In this document: piece by piece, positions 18,065-28,116 of the stretch
Numbering within the stretch: position 1 is the first letter of the stretch
Layout: the number at the start of each line of letters is the position of its first letter
Program-made: the position numbers and the translations under genes
The notes under the pieces: model-generated
The model's database searches: none
Seen by the model: the letters and a program-made list of their open reading frames with translations, nothing else
Told to the model about the DNA's origin: nothing
Source of the DNA: Acidimicrobiales bacterium AG-410-I20
Lineage (GTDB): Bacteria; Actinomycetota; Acidimicrobiia; Acidimicrobiales; MedAcidi-G1
Assembly: GCA_949538625.1 (NCBI GenBank)
Contig: CATISD010000040.1
Coordinates: 1-36,509, forward strand
Reading direction: 5' to 3'
DNA length: 36,509 nt

Positions 18065-19909
18065 GTGCATCTTGAATCAATAAAAAGCCCGAATGATCTT
18101 CGTTCTCTCGACGAGAAAGAACTTGGCGTTCTCGCGGAAGAGATTCGTTCTGAAATAGTTTCAGTTATTGATAGAACTGGGGGTCACCTTGGTTCGAACC
18201 TTGGTGTTGTGGAATTAACTATTGCACTACACAGAGTATTTAATAGTCCCGAAGACGTTATTTTGTGGGATACCGGACATCAGTGCTACGTCCACAAATT
18301 ACTAACCGGACGCAATGATGAGTTTGCTCAACTAAGGCAGCCAGAAGGAATTTCGGGTTACCCATCTCAAGCAGAATCCGCTCATGATTGGATAGAGAAT
18401 TCTCATGCATCAACCGTGCTTTCTTACGCACATGGTCTCGCTACAGCTTTTGATACAAGCGAAGAAAATCGTCGAGTGGTTGCGGTAATTGGTGATGGGG
18501 CCATGACTGGCGGCATGGCTTTTGAAGGGTTGAACAATCTAGGACACAGTGAGCTTGATTTGACCATAGTTTTAAACGACAATGGCCGCTCTTACGCTCC
18601 GACTGTCGGAAAATTAACTGAAAGTCTTATTCGTATTCGGTCTAACCCCACTTATATGAGGCGTCAACGCCGATTTGAAGAACTAGCAGAAAAATTACCT
18701 TGGGTTGGAGAGATCTTTGAGCGAGGAATAAACGCTACTAAGGCAGCCATTCGAGAAATTTTTGAACCTGCAGCTTTTTTTGAGACCTTAGGTATTCATT
18801 ATCTTGGGCCATTTGATGGCCATGATATCAACGAGGTAGAAGAGGCTCTAAAAAATGCTTCAGAGTTTGAAGGGCCGGTTCTCGTTCATGTCTTGACCCA
18901 AAAAGGGCGAGGCTATGAACCAGCAGAAAAAGATCCGGTCAAGCACATGCATGACACCTCTGGAATTAAGCCAGGTAGTTATACAGAAGCGTTCACAGAA
19001 ACTTTGATAAAGGAAGCTGAATTACGTGAGAATGTTGTCGCTTTAACTGCTGCTATGCCTGACTCCACTGGATTGCTTCCATTTATGAATCGCTTTCCTG
19101 ATCGTTGCTTTGATGTGGGTATAGCTGAACAGCATGCTGTCACTGCGTCTGCAGGTATGGCCATGGGAGGGCTTCGACCGGTTGTAGCGCTTTACGCAAC
19201 TTTTTTAACAAGAGCCATTGATCAAGTCAATCTAGACGTCGCTTTACACCGATTACCTGTGATTTTTTGTTTAGATCGAGCGGGGGTCACGGGTGATGAT
19301 GGACCTTCTCACCATGGCGTATTGGATCTAGTGCTGTTGACGAAAGTTCCCGGAATGAAAGTTTTTGCTCCTTCTTCTTACCAAGAACTACAACAGATGC
19401 TTCATGATGCTTTTGAATACGATGACGGTCCTTGCGCTATCAGGTGGGCTAAAACCGCCGCCCCCCATGTTGATTGGTCTGAAGTCGGCAATGGCCTCTC
19501 CGCTCGTCTTGTCCGTTCAGCAGGCGATGAAAACGCTCAAGTTTGCATTTTAGGTGCAGGGAAAATGCTGTCAGTTGCTGTTGAGTCCGCGGAACGTCTT
19601 GCCTCTCAAGGAGTCTCAACTACGGTGTGGGATCCAAGACTAATCAGTCCACTAGATCAAGACATGATCAAAAACGCTGCTGAGCACTCCCTAGTAGTAA
19701 CTATTGAAGATGGTTTTCGTCAAGGTGGCTTCGGTTCCCTTGTCCGTGACAACCTTGCGGAAATATCTCCAGCCACTCAGGTTCAAGTTTTAGGAGTTCC
19801 GGTGGATCACCATCCACATGGCAATGCTGATTCTTTACTTGCTTCTTTTGGTCTGGACACAGACGGAGTAGTTGCAACTGTAGAACACCTTCTTAATTCG
19901 GGAAAATAA
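18065..19909 (+). CDS. dxs: 1-deoxy-D-xylulose-5-phosphate synthase (GTG start)
   Basis: GGHLGSNLGVVELTIALH; WDTGHQCYVHKLLTGR; VIGDGAMTGGMAFEGLNN; DVGIAEQHAVTASAGMA; DRAGVTGDDGPSHHGVLDL. Confidence 0.97.
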   Translation: MHLESIKSPNDLRSLDEKELGVLAEEIRSEIVSVIDRTGGHLGSNLGVVELTIALHRVFNSPEDVILWDTGHQCYVHKLLTGRNDEFAQLRQPEGISGYPSQAESAHDWIENSHASTVLSYAHGLATAFDTSEENRRVVAVIGDGAMTGGMAFEGLNNLGHSELDLTIVLNDNGRSYAPTVGKLTESLIRIRSNPTYMRRQRRFEELAEKLPWVGEIFERGINATKAAIREIFEPAAFFETLGIHYLGPFDGHDINEVEEALKNASEFEGPVLVHVLTQKGRGYEPAEKDPVKHMHDTSGIKPGSYTEAFTETLIKEAELRENVVALTAAMPDSTGLLPFMNRFPDRCFDVGIAEQHAVTASAGMAMGGLRPVVALYATFLTRAIDQVNLDVALHRLPVIFCLDRAGVTGDDGPSHHGVLDLVLLTKVPGMKVFAPSSYQELQQMLHDAFEYDDGPCAIRWAKTAAPHVDWSEVGNGLSARLVRSAGDENAQVCILGAGKMLSVAVESAERLASQGVSTTVWDPRLISPLDQDMIKNAAEHSLVVTIEDGFRQGGFGSLVRDNLAEISPATQVQVLGVPVDHHPHGNADSLLASFGLDTDGVVATVEHLLNSGK

Positions 19910-19915
19910 AGAAGT

Positions 19916-19938
19916 CTAGGTAACTTTTTACTACCTAG
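19916..19938. terminator. Possible convergent-gene hairpin between dxs and the NifU-type gene
   Basis: CTAGGTA-(9 nt)-TACCTAG inverted repeat; on the minus strand it is followed by a T-rich stretch (ACTTCTTTATTTT). Confidence 0.4.
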
Positions 19939-20579
19939 GTATAAAAAGGATTGCTCCCTGAAGCATGGTCTGTGCTGTCAATTACTTCAGTGATTTCCGG
20001 TATTGCTTCAAGAATGGCTGACTGAATTCCTTCGGTAAGTGTCGCTTGACTCATAGCACACCCCTGGCATCCGCCACCCATCGTTATGTAGGCTTTAGGC
20101 CCATCGACTCCTATTAAAGTTGCGAAGCCTCCGTGAGATGCAAGTGCCGGATTGATTCGCTGTTCTAATAGTTGTTGCACTCGTTCCGGTATGTCTCCTG
20201 TGAGTTCTAAGTGCTCTATATCTCCCAGCGGATTAGGCCGGTTTGGATTACGGATGACAAGACCGCCTTGTGCTGAATTTGAAGGAATATCTAGTGTCGC
20301 TCCAACGAGTCGAGTATGGCTATCTTCCGGAACGACAAGAGTTAATCCATTGGTCTCCCATTGCAAGTCAGCATCAGTCAGATCTTTTGAGTTGATGAAA
20401 GCTAAATCATAGGAATAGTCAATTCCTTGGACACCAGTCACTGAGATGCGGAGTGCTAACTCTTCGGGTTCTTCTTCTTCCGCCCTCACCTCTATGACTT
20501 TGGCCATTGCTTCTGGCGTGATGCTCATTACTGCACCATCCGGAGTTTCTAACGTAGTTTCTTGTGTTACTTCACTCAT
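19935..20579 (-). CDS. Fe-S cluster biogenesis protein, NfuA-like (A-type-like N-terminus + NifU C-terminal domain)
   Basis: HASGGF-like motif LASHGGFATLIGVDGPKAYITMGGGCQGCAMSQATLTEGIQSAILEAIPEI with CxxC; N-terminal HesB-like domain. Confidence 0.9.
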   Translation of the reverse strand: MSEVTQETTLETPDGAVMSITPEAMAKVIEVRAEEEEPEELALRISVTGVQGIDYSYDLAFINSKDLTDADLQWETNGLTLVVPEDSHTRLVGATLDIPSNSAQGGLVIRNPNRPNPLGDIEHLELTGDIPERVQQLLEQRINPALASHGGFATLIGVDGPKAYITMGGGCQGCAMSQATLTEGIQSAILEAIPEITEVIDSTDHASGSNPFYT

Positions 20580-20637
20580 GATTTAAAGTCTACCGCTCAC
20601 CTATTGTTGTATGACTGTTAGGAAGTAAGTTGTACCT

Positions 20638-21342
20638 ATGAGTAATTCCTTAGTCACAATAAAAAACGAAGAAAATGTAGCAACACTCTATTTAGATGAC
20701 GGTAAAGCTAACGCTTTAGGTTACGAAGCGATAGACGCGCTCCTTGCAGCTTTTGATGAAGTAGAAGCTTCAGACGTACATGCCGTAGTTCTTGCTGGGC
20801 GTCAAAATCGATTCTCTGCAGGATTTGACCTTTCAGTAATGAACGAAGGAGCTGAGGCAGCCCGAGGGATGCTGACTAAAGGAGTGGATCTCTTCCTTAA
20901 GATGTACATGTTTTCTCGTCCCGTTATAGCTGCTTGCACCGGTCATGCGATTGCGGCTGGATCTATTCTGCTTTTGTGCTCAGATATCCGTGTCGGAGCT
21001 AAAGGAGATTTCAAAGTAGGTCTACCAGAAGTAACGATAGGAATGGCGTTGCCGTATTTTGCTACAGAATTAGCTCGCGACCGCCTATCTAAACGGCATT
21101 ACACAAAAGCCACGGCGCTCGGTTGTATGTACACACCAGAAGATGCTGTTGATGTTGGGTACCTTGACGAAGTCGTCCCTCAGGAAGAAGTTATTGCTAC
21201 AGCACAAGAAAGAGCGAAAAGTCTTTCCGAGGTAGGTCGAACTGCACTCATTCGAACAAGGCAAACCACTCGTGGTCAAATAACTCGAACTATTCAAGAA
21301 AGTTTGAGTCAAGATCTATCAAAATTTGATGTCAATTCCTGA
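20638..21342 (+). CDS. Enoyl-CoA hydratase/isomerase family protein
   Basis: VVLAGRQNRFSAGFDLSVM; PVIAACTGHAIAAGSILLLCSDIRVGA; FKVGLPEVTIGMALP. Confidence 0.92.
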   Translation: MSNSLVTIKNEENVATLYLDDGKANALGYEAIDALLAAFDEVEASDVHAVVLAGRQNRFSAGFDLSVMNEGAEAARGMLTKGVDLFLKMYMFSRPVIAACTGHAIAAGSILLLCSDIRVGAKGDFKVGLPEVTIGMALPYFATELARDRLSKRHYTKATALGCMYTPEDAVDVGYLDEVVPQEEVIATAQERAKSLSEVGRTALIRTRQTTRGQITRTIQESLSQDLSKFDVNS

Positions 21343-21354
21343 ACTCAGTGAATC

Positions 21355-22386
21355 ATGGCTTCCAAAAAAGCACCTAAAGCAATACTTCTTATAGGTTTTG
21401 GCGGCCCTGAAAGCCCGGAGGAAGTGTTTCCTTTCCTCGAATCTGTGACAGCAGGAAGAAACATCCCTTCTGATCGTTTGAAAGAAGTCGCGGATCGTTA
21501 TTTAAGTCGCGGAGGGCTGTCTCCGGTGAACGGGCGAATGAGATCTATTCTGGATTCTGTTAGAAAAGTCTTACATCAAGAGGGACTGGACATTCCAGTC
21601 TTTTGGGGAAACCGGAACACGATTCCATTCATTGAGGACGTCATTGAGGAACTAGATAAAAAGGGGTTTGATGAGATTGTTGCTTGGATTGCTTCCCCTT
21701 ACCGTTCTTATTCTAGTTGTCGGCAATACCTTGAGCAGATAGACGCAGGAATCAAAAGAGTGAATGGTCGCGTTTCAATAACTCGACTACGTCCTCATTT
21801 CGATCATCCTGGCTGCATCGAAACAGCTGCGGACCGCTTATCTGAAGCTCTCCATTTATTGCCAGAGAATAAACGAAAAGAAGCTCGATTGCTTTTTTCT
21901 GCCCATAGTCTTCCGTTGTCTGCTGCTGAAACTTGTTCTTATGTGGATGAAATAAATGAAGCATCGCGATTGATCGCTGAACGAGTGGACCCCGAAGGTA
22001 ATCATTGCTGGGAAGTGGTTTGGCAATCGCGCAGCGGCCCTCCACAAGTGCCTTGGCTTATCCCTGATGTTTGTGACCGAATTGACGAATTAGCCGCTGA
22101 AGGAGTTCCAGCAATAGCTGTCTCTCCGGTCGGTTTCATCGTTCACAACTTTGAAATTGAATGGGATTTAGATGTTGAAGCAGCGGAGTGTGCAGCTAAT
22201 CATGAAATAGCGTTCGTAAGAGCTGAAACGATAGATGATGACCCACGATTTTCTCAAATGATTGTTGATTTAGTTAAAGAAAGTTTCAGTGACCATCCGG
22301 AGTGTCTCTCTCTTGGGAATTTAGGGATAGCTCCAACCCCCTGTCCGAAAGATTGTTGTCCTGCTCCGAGCCATTCTTCTAGTTGA
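21355..22386 (+). CDS. hemH: Ferrochelatase (probably coproporphyrin III type, actinobacterial) with a Cys-rich C-terminus
   Basis: ILLIGFGGPESPEEVFPFLESVTAGRNIP; LFSAHSLPLSAAETCSY; WQSRSGPPQVPWLIPDV; GFIVHNFEIEWDLDVEA. Confidence 0.94.
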   Translation: MASKKAPKAILLIGFGGPESPEEVFPFLESVTAGRNIPSDRLKEVADRYLSRGGLSPVNGRMRSILDSVRKVLHQEGLDIPVFWGNRNTIPFIEDVIEELDKKGFDEIVAWIASPYRSYSSCRQYLEQIDAGIKRVNGRVSITRLRPHFDHPGCIETAADRLSEALHLLPENKRKEARLLFSAHSLPLSAAETCSYVDEINEASRLIAERVDPEGNHCWEVVWQSRSGPPQVPWLIPDVCDRIDELAAEGVPAIAVSPVGFIVHNFEIEWDLDVEAAECAANHEIAFVRAETIDDDPRFSQMIVDLVKESFSDHPECLSLGNLGIAPTPCPKDCCPAPSHSSS

Positions 22387-22500
22387 TTCCACGACTTACT
22401 TAGTTATTCAGAGTACGGTCACAACCTATAGATGCACTGCATATGTCACTGCCATGGTGCAATATAGATATAACAAATCAAAGAAAATGCTTATATAACC

Positions 22501-24918
22501 GTGACTGAACAACAAGAACTTTTACCAAAAGACGAAGGCTTCGCTCGAGACATCGTTGAAGTTTCTGTCGCTGAAGAGATGCGCGAATCTTTTCTGGCTT
22601 ACTCTCTTTCAGTAATAACTTCTCGGGCTATACCAGATGTACGAGATGGACTTAAACCAGTTCAACGCAGGATTCTTTATGCGATGCTCAGAATGGGCAT
22701 TCGGGCAGATACTCCTCATCGTAAGAGCGCTCGAGTGGTAGGTGAGACTATGGGTCGGTATCACCCTCACGGCGATGCAGCGATCTACGATGCTCTCGTA
22801 CGCTTAGGGCAAGATTTTTCTCGCGGTGTAACTTTCGTAGATAAGCAAGGAAACTTTGGTTCTCTTGATGACCCACCAGCTGCAGCACGGTACACAGAAT
22901 GCAGATTGACTGAAGCCGCTATGGCAATGGTGGAAGAAATTGACGAAGATACTGTTGATTTCAGACCCACGTATGATGGGGAGTCCCTTGAACCAATTTG
23001 CTTGCCAGGCCTCATTCCTGGACTTCTAGTAAATGGAACTACCGGAATTGCCGTCGGTATGGCTACAAATATGCCGACTCATAATCTTGCTGAAGCCGCA
23101 GCTGCTATTGAGTTGGTAATGAAGAAAAGAAGACCAAAACCAACTGTCGACGAACTCATTAAAGTTCTTCCTGGACCAGACTTTCCAGGCGGTGGAATTG
23201 TGGTAGATGATGGCCTTCGAGAAGCCTACGAAACTGGCCGTGGAACTATCCGTATAAGAGCCCAGGCTCATGTTGAATCCCTAGGTAGAGGAAAACAGGC
23301 AATAATCGTTACCGAATTGCCCTATATGGTTGGCCCCGAAAGAGTGATCGGCAAGTTGAAGGATCTAAATGAAACAGGGAAAATTCCCGGTGTTTCTGAC
23401 TTCAAGAACCTCTCAGATCGGCACACTGGCTTGCGTATTCAGATAACAGTGAAATCTGGACATAACCCCCAAGCCTTACTTAATGATTTGTATCGTGCTA
23501 CTCCATTAGAAGAATCTTTTAGTTTCAACAACGTTGTTCTAGTAGATGGCGAACCAAAGACCCTGAATCTTTACGACCTTTGCAATTACTACATACAACA
23601 TCGACTTGATGTGATAGTAAGACGAACTAAGTTCCGACGCCAAAAGGCATCAGACCGCTTGCACATAGTTGAAGGTTTACTCATAGCTTTAGACGCGATA
23701 GACGAAGTTGTTTCGATCATCAGAGGTTCAGAAGATACTGCTGCAGCCCGTAAAGCGTTAATGAAAAAATTCAAATTGAGCCAAATTCAAACCGACCATA
23801 TTTTAGATATGCCACTTAAACGCTTAACCGCTCTTGAAAAACTAAGAATTGAAGAAGAACGAGACAGCCTTGTTGTAGATATTGAAGAATTTGAAAAGCT
23901 TTTGAAATCAGAGGCTAAAAGGCGAACCCTGGTATTGAGTGAACTTAATGAAGCAGTAGAGAAATTTGGGCAACCAAGGCAAACAGAAATTATCAACCCC
24001 GACGATATCCCAGTATTTGAAATCACTGAAGAGCCAGAAGATGTAACAGAAGAACCTTGTGTTGTCACTCTTTCAACTACTGGGCAAATCGGTCGGACTC
24101 CAGTAGATGGAGCACGCCGGGCGACTCCGGGCCGACACGACATACTTTCAGGAGCAATACTGACTCGCACTACTTCAAAAGTTACTGCTATCACTTCTGA
24201 AGGGCGCGCCCTACAAGTTTTTGCTTCAGAACTATCTGATGCTTCAAATAGAACTCGTGGTTCGGCAGCAGCACAAGTATTTGGGGCAAATCGAAATGAA
24301 GTTCTCCATACGCTCGTAGCGGACGGTAAAGAACATGCTGTTCTTATTACTTCACAAGGAATTATCAAACGGCTAACACTTGATGAAATTCGTGAAACTC
24401 GTTCTAGGCAAACTCTGATAAAACTTAAAAACGATGACTATGTCGCTGCAGCATTTTGTGCCCCCGAAGGAGTAAACATTCTTTTAGTGTCTTCTGATGG
24501 TCAGGTGCTTTGCACTCCAGTTGCGGATGTAAGTGTTCAAGGCCGTGGCGCTGCTGGAATAGCTGGAATGAAGTTGAAAAATGGAGCAAAAATTGTTGCA
24601 GCCGGAGTTGTACTTGCGGATGATGTTTTATACACGGTGACAAACAAAAGTTCAATCAAAGCTACACCGACCAGCGAATTCGAGAGTCGTGGACGTAATG
24701 GTGTTGGTGTCAGAGTTAACAAACTAAGCGATGGAGAAGAGATTAGTTTTGCTTGGGTGGGTCAATCTCTTGGGCTGCTAGCCACCATGTGCAAAGACGA
24801 CGATCCTCAAAAAGCTGATCCCAATCCAGAGCCTCTAATGGTTGAGCCCAGCAACCGCGATTTGAGTAGCACATCAACTGAACGCCAAATTCTCGTACTT
24901 GGTCCAAGTAGGTGGTGA
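22501..24918 (+). CDS. Type IIA topoisomerase subunit A (ParC/GyrA-like; GTG start)
   Basis: SYSLSVITSRAIPDVRDGLKPVQRRILYAM; RKSARVVGETMGRYHPHGDAAIYDALVRLGQDFS with AARYTE catalytic Tyr; C-terminal beta-propeller repeats lacking an obvious GyrA box (QRRGGKG-type). Confidence 0.95.
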   Translation: MTEQQELLPKDEGFARDIVEVSVAEEMRESFLAYSLSVITSRAIPDVRDGLKPVQRRILYAMLRMGIRADTPHRKSARVVGETMGRYHPHGDAAIYDALVRLGQDFSRGVTFVDKQGNFGSLDDPPAAARYTECRLTEAAMAMVEEIDEDTVDFRPTYDGESLEPICLPGLIPGLLVNGTTGIAVGMATNMPTHNLAEAAAAIELVMKKRRPKPTVDELIKVLPGPDFPGGGIVVDDGLREAYETGRGTIRIRAQAHVESLGRGKQAIIVTELPYMVGPERVIGKLKDLNETGKIPGVSDFKNLSDRHTGLRIQITVKSGHNPQALLNDLYRATPLEESFSFNNVVLVDGEPKTLNLYDLCNYYIQHRLDVIVRRTKFRRQKASDRLHIVEGLLIALDAIDEVVSIIRGSEDTAAARKALMKKFKLSQIQTDHILDMPLKRLTALEKLRIEEERDSLVVDIEEFEKLLKSEAKRRTLVLSELNEAVEKFGQPRQTEIINPDDIPVFEITEEPEDVTEEPCVVTLSTTGQIGRTPVDGARRATPGRHDILSGAILTRTTSKVTAITSEGRALQVFASELSDASNRTRGSAAAQVFGANRNEVLHTLVADGKEHAVLITSQGIIKRLTLDEIRETRSRQTLIKLKNDDYVAAAFCAPEGVNILLVSSDGQVLCTPVADVSVQGRGAAGIAGMKLKNGAKIVAAGVVLADDVLYTVTNKSSIKATPTSEFESRGRNGVGVRVNKLSDGEEISFAWVGQSLGLLATMCKDDDPQKADPNPEPLMVEPSNRDLSSTSTERQILVLGPSRW

Positions 24919-24920
24919 CT

Positions 24921-26987
24921 ATGGCTGCTTCAAAAACAAAAAATACTACGAAGAATAAAAACGGTTACGACGCTGATGCCATCGAGACCCTTGAGGGCCT
25001 CGATGCGGTTCGTAAGCGCCCAGGAATGTATATAGGAGGAACCGGAAGTTCTGGGCTTATGCATTTAGTTTGGGAACTTATAGATAATTCCGTAGACGAA
25101 GCTGCTGCCGGATTCGCTAAACAAATCACAGTCACTCTTCATCGCGACCGCTCTATTGAAGTAGCAGACAATGGTCGTGGCATCCCCATAGATAAACATG
25201 CAAAACGGAAAGTCTCTGCCTTAGAGGTTGTCTTCACTGAACTGCACGCGGGAGGCAAGTTTGGCGGAGGAGCCTATGGGGCGTCTGGTGGACTACATGG
25301 TGTTGGTGCTTCAGTAGTTAATGCTCTATCAACAAAATTGACTGCTCAAGTTGATCGTGAAGGTTACACCCATGAACTGTCATTTAAAGAAAGAGTTGCT
25401 GGACAATTCAATGGTTCGAAATTTACTAAAAGCCATGAACTAAACCGATTAAAGAAAATTTCTAAAACAAAATCCGGGACTCGAGTAAGGTTCTGGCCAG
25501 ACTTCGATATTTTCGATAAAGACGCGACCATAGACATCCAAGAAATCTGTGATCGAGTTACCCAATCCTGCTTTCTAGTCCCTGGCGTAAAAATAAAAGT
25601 CATTGACAAGCGTGCAGGAGGGTCAAAAGAACCTTTTGAATTTGTTTCGCGAGGCGGCCTAAAAGATCTTGTTGACTATTTATCCAATGGCGAGAATGCA
25701 ACAGAGATAATCACAATTTCTGGCATAGATACTTTCACCGAGCGAGTCCCCGTAGACGGAAAAATGACCGACGTTGAACGCGAATGTACAGTAGAAGCTG
25801 CTTTACGTTGGGTTCATTCCTACGACACGACACAAGAATCCTTCGTTAATACAATTCCTACCAGCCAGGGAGGAACTCATGTTGCTGGATTTGAACGAGC
25901 TCTAACGAGAGCCGTTAACGACATCCTCCTCAAAGACACAAGGAAACTAGCGAAACTAGCGAAAGAAAATAAACACCGCGCTGCAAAAGATGATGTTAGC
26001 GAAGGTTTAGTCGCTGCAATAAAAGTCACTTTCCCTGAACCTCAGTTCCGTGGACAAACGAAGCAAGAACTCGGAACTCCTCCAGTGGAAAAAATCGTTT
26101 ACAACATCATCAAACAAAACTTGACCGAATGGTTTGAAGGAAACGGACCAAAAACTCATATAAATGCTATTCGAGATAAAATTGCCACTGCGATCATAAA
26201 CCGTGTCAGTTCAAAACAAATGCTGGACAACAAAAGGCGAGCCGCAAGTTTGGGGTCGACAGGCATGCCTGACAAACTTGCCGATTGTCGAACGCATGGC
26301 ACCGACTCCGAATTAATTATTGTTGAAGGAGACTCTGCTGCGGGGCCCGCTAAAGCAGGGCGCAACTCTGCCAATGTTGCGATCCTCCCGCTTAGAGGAA
26401 AAGTAGTTAACGCGGGAAAAGCCACTCTCAAGCAAGTACTTGATAACGCTGAAGCTCAAGCTTTATTCACTGCGGTAGGGGCTGGATCTGGAAAAGATTT
26501 CAATCTTGATGATGCTAGATATGGACGAATAGTCATCCTCTGCGACGCTGACGTAGATGGAAGCCATATACGCTGCTTGCTATTAACGCTCATCTATAAA
26601 TACATGCGTCCGATGCTTGACGATGGTCGTGTATTTGCTGCCCAACCTCCACTTTTTACCTGCAAAGTAGGCGACACTATTCATCGTGCGTTTAGCGAAG
26701 AAGAGCGTGATGCGATGACTGAAGAACTCACTAAAGGTAGACGAAAGGTTGAGAATCTTCGTTGGAACCGTTTTAAAGGTCTAGGAGAAATGAATGTTGA
26801 AGAATTAGCAGAGTGTGCGCTCGATCCTGAGACAAGAATCCTAAGGAAATTGACTATGGAGGACGCTAAAGAAGCAAAGAAAGCAATTGATTTATTTGAA
26901 ATCCTCATGGGATCTGATGTAGGGCGTAGACGTGAATACCTTGTTAAGAACAGTTCGTTACTTGACCCATCGGTTCTCGATATCTAA
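24921..26987 (+). CDS. Type IIA topoisomerase subunit B (ParE/GyrB-like); probable ATG start 24921
   Basis: LEGLDAVRKRPGMYIGGTGSSGLMHLVWELIDNSVDEA; DNGRGIP; YGASGGLHGVGASVVNALS; EGDSAAGPAKAGR; DADVDGSHIRCLLLTLIYKYM. Confidence 0.95.
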   Translation: MAASKTKNTTKNKNGYDADAIETLEGLDAVRKRPGMYIGGTGSSGLMHLVWELIDNSVDEAAAGFAKQITVTLHRDRSIEVADNGRGIPIDKHAKRKVSALEVVFTELHAGGKFGGGAYGASGGLHGVGASVVNALSTKLTAQVDREGYTHELSFKERVAGQFNGSKFTKSHELNRLKKISKTKSGTRVRFWPDFDIFDKDATIDIQEICDRVTQSCFLVPGVKIKVIDKRAGGSKEPFEFVSRGGLKDLVDYLSNGENATEIITISGIDTFTERVPVDGKMTDVERECTVEAALRWVHSYDTTQESFVNTIPTSQGGTHVAGFERALTRAVNDILLKDTRKLAKLAKENKHRAAKDDVSEGLVAAIKVTFPEPQFRGQTKQELGTPPVEKIVYNIIKQNLTEWFEGNGPKTHINAIRDKIATAIINRVSSKQMLDNKRRAASLGSTGMPDKLADCRTHGTDSELIIVEGDSAAGPAKAGRNSANVAILPLRGKVVNAGKATLKQVLDNAEAQALFTAVGAGSGKDFNLDDARYGRIVILCDADVDGSHIRCLLLTLIYKYMRPMLDDGRVFAAQPPLFTCKVGDTIHRAFSEEERDAMTEELTKGRRKVENLRWNRFKGLGEMNVEELAECALDPETRILRKLTMEDAKEAKKAIDLFEILMGSDVGRRREYLVKNSSLLDPSVLDI

Positions 26988-27814
26988 TGGCTGCTCTCCC
27001 CCGTTTTTTCTCTGTTTCTGCCGCAGGCATGTATAAGCAATGTCCTCGAAGATGGAAACATCGTTATGTTGACAAACTTCCAGACCCGCCAGGAGAAGCT
27101 GCTGTGGTTGGAACTTTTGCTCATCGGGTTTTAGAGATTCTCTGCGACAAAGACTCAAAATCTCGAACTATTGAAGAGGCTAAAAAGATTGCTAGAGATA
27201 TTTGGCCTGAAACAGAGAACGGTTCAGATTTTAAATCACTTGACCTTGATGAAAAAAAACAAAAAGAATTTCGATGGAAAGCTTGGGTAGCCATTGAAGG
27301 ACTTTGGGGGCTTGAAAACCCTTCAGAAGTAAATGTCCTGTCTACAGAAAAAAAGATTTCTGCGACTCTTTCAGACGTTCCTTTTTTTGGAGTAATTGAT
27401 CGACTCGATCAAACTAGTAAAGGTACTGCAGTGACCGATTATAAGACTGGTAAACCGCCGAGCCCTTCTTACAAAGATGACGCTCTTAACCAGATCGTTC
27501 TTTATGCAGCGGCTGTTGGATGTGAGACAGGCAATTTGCCAACGAAAGGTCGACTTTTATACCTTGGGAAAGACTCGCTCGAATTAGAAGTTGATATTAG
27601 CGAAGAGTTAGTTGCTAAGAGCACTAACCAATTTGCTGGAACTTGGGAAAAACTAAAAGATAGTTGCGAAAACGATAATTTTGATACTCAAGTTGGTCCG
27701 CTCTGTGGGTGGTGCCCATATGCAGGAATTTGTGTAGACGGTCAGAAAGAAATTAAGAAAAGGCTTGCAGCTGGAAGAATGCGCACAGACGCTCCTGCTT
27801 TGCAGCTAATCTAA
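26987..27814 (+). CDS. RecB-family PD-(D/E)XK nuclease with probable Fe-S cluster cysteines
   Basis: FSVSAAGMYKQCPRRWKHRYVD; GTFAHRVLE; FFGVIDRLDQ...AVTDYKTGK; C-terminal LCGWCPYAGIC (CxxCx5C) with N-terminal Cys, as in Cas4/AddB-type domains; start overlaps the ParE stop (TAATG). Confidence 0.9.
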   Translation: MAALPRFFSVSAAGMYKQCPRRWKHRYVDKLPDPPGEAAVVGTFAHRVLEILCDKDSKSRTIEEAKKIARDIWPETENGSDFKSLDLDEKKQKEFRWKAWVAIEGLWGLENPSEVNVLSTEKKISATLSDVPFFGVIDRLDQTSKGTAVTDYKTGKPPSPSYKDDALNQIVLYAAAVGCETGNLPTKGRLLYLGKDSLELEVDISEELVAKSTNQFAGTWEKLKDSCENDNFDTQVGPLCGWCPYAGICVDGQKEIKKRLAAGRMRTDAPALQLI

Positions 27815-28116
27815 CTGCTTTTTTTCTTTCTTCTAATAAGAAGAAGGACAACAGCAACCACCGCAGCAAAAACTCCGATTCGATATAGGCGATCTACTCT
27901 TTCATCAGTCATTTCAACTGGAGGAGTATCAAATGGTTTAGCGATGGACTCTGAGTCTTGCCCCTGTACGTGTGAAGAGGTCTCTTCAGCATCGACAACA
28001 GGTGGTTCATTCTCTGGAGAAGAACCTTCAAGCAGAGTATCCACCGGGCTTATATCCGGAGGTCCGTTTCGTTTTCTACGTGATTGTGGATCGTAATTAC
28101 TCACTATTTCCTCCAA
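27811..28116 (-). CDS. Small protein with disordered N-terminus and C-terminal TM/basic tail, partner of the ParA gene
   Basis: 101 aa; ...[29 protein letters not shown]; overlaps the ParA 3' end by about 20 nt. Confidence 0.65.
   Translation of the reverse strand: MEEIVSNYDPQSRRKRNGPPDISPVDTLLEGSSPENEPPVVDAEETSSHVQGQDSESIAKPFDTPPVEMTDERVDRLYRIGVFAAVVAVVLLLIRRKKKSS

Noticed and set aside
23787-24368. 193-aa minus-strand ORF inside the topoisomerase A gene
   Set aside because: Antisense shadow ORF: Ser/Arg-rich composition, no recognisable domain, fully inside a well-supported CDS.
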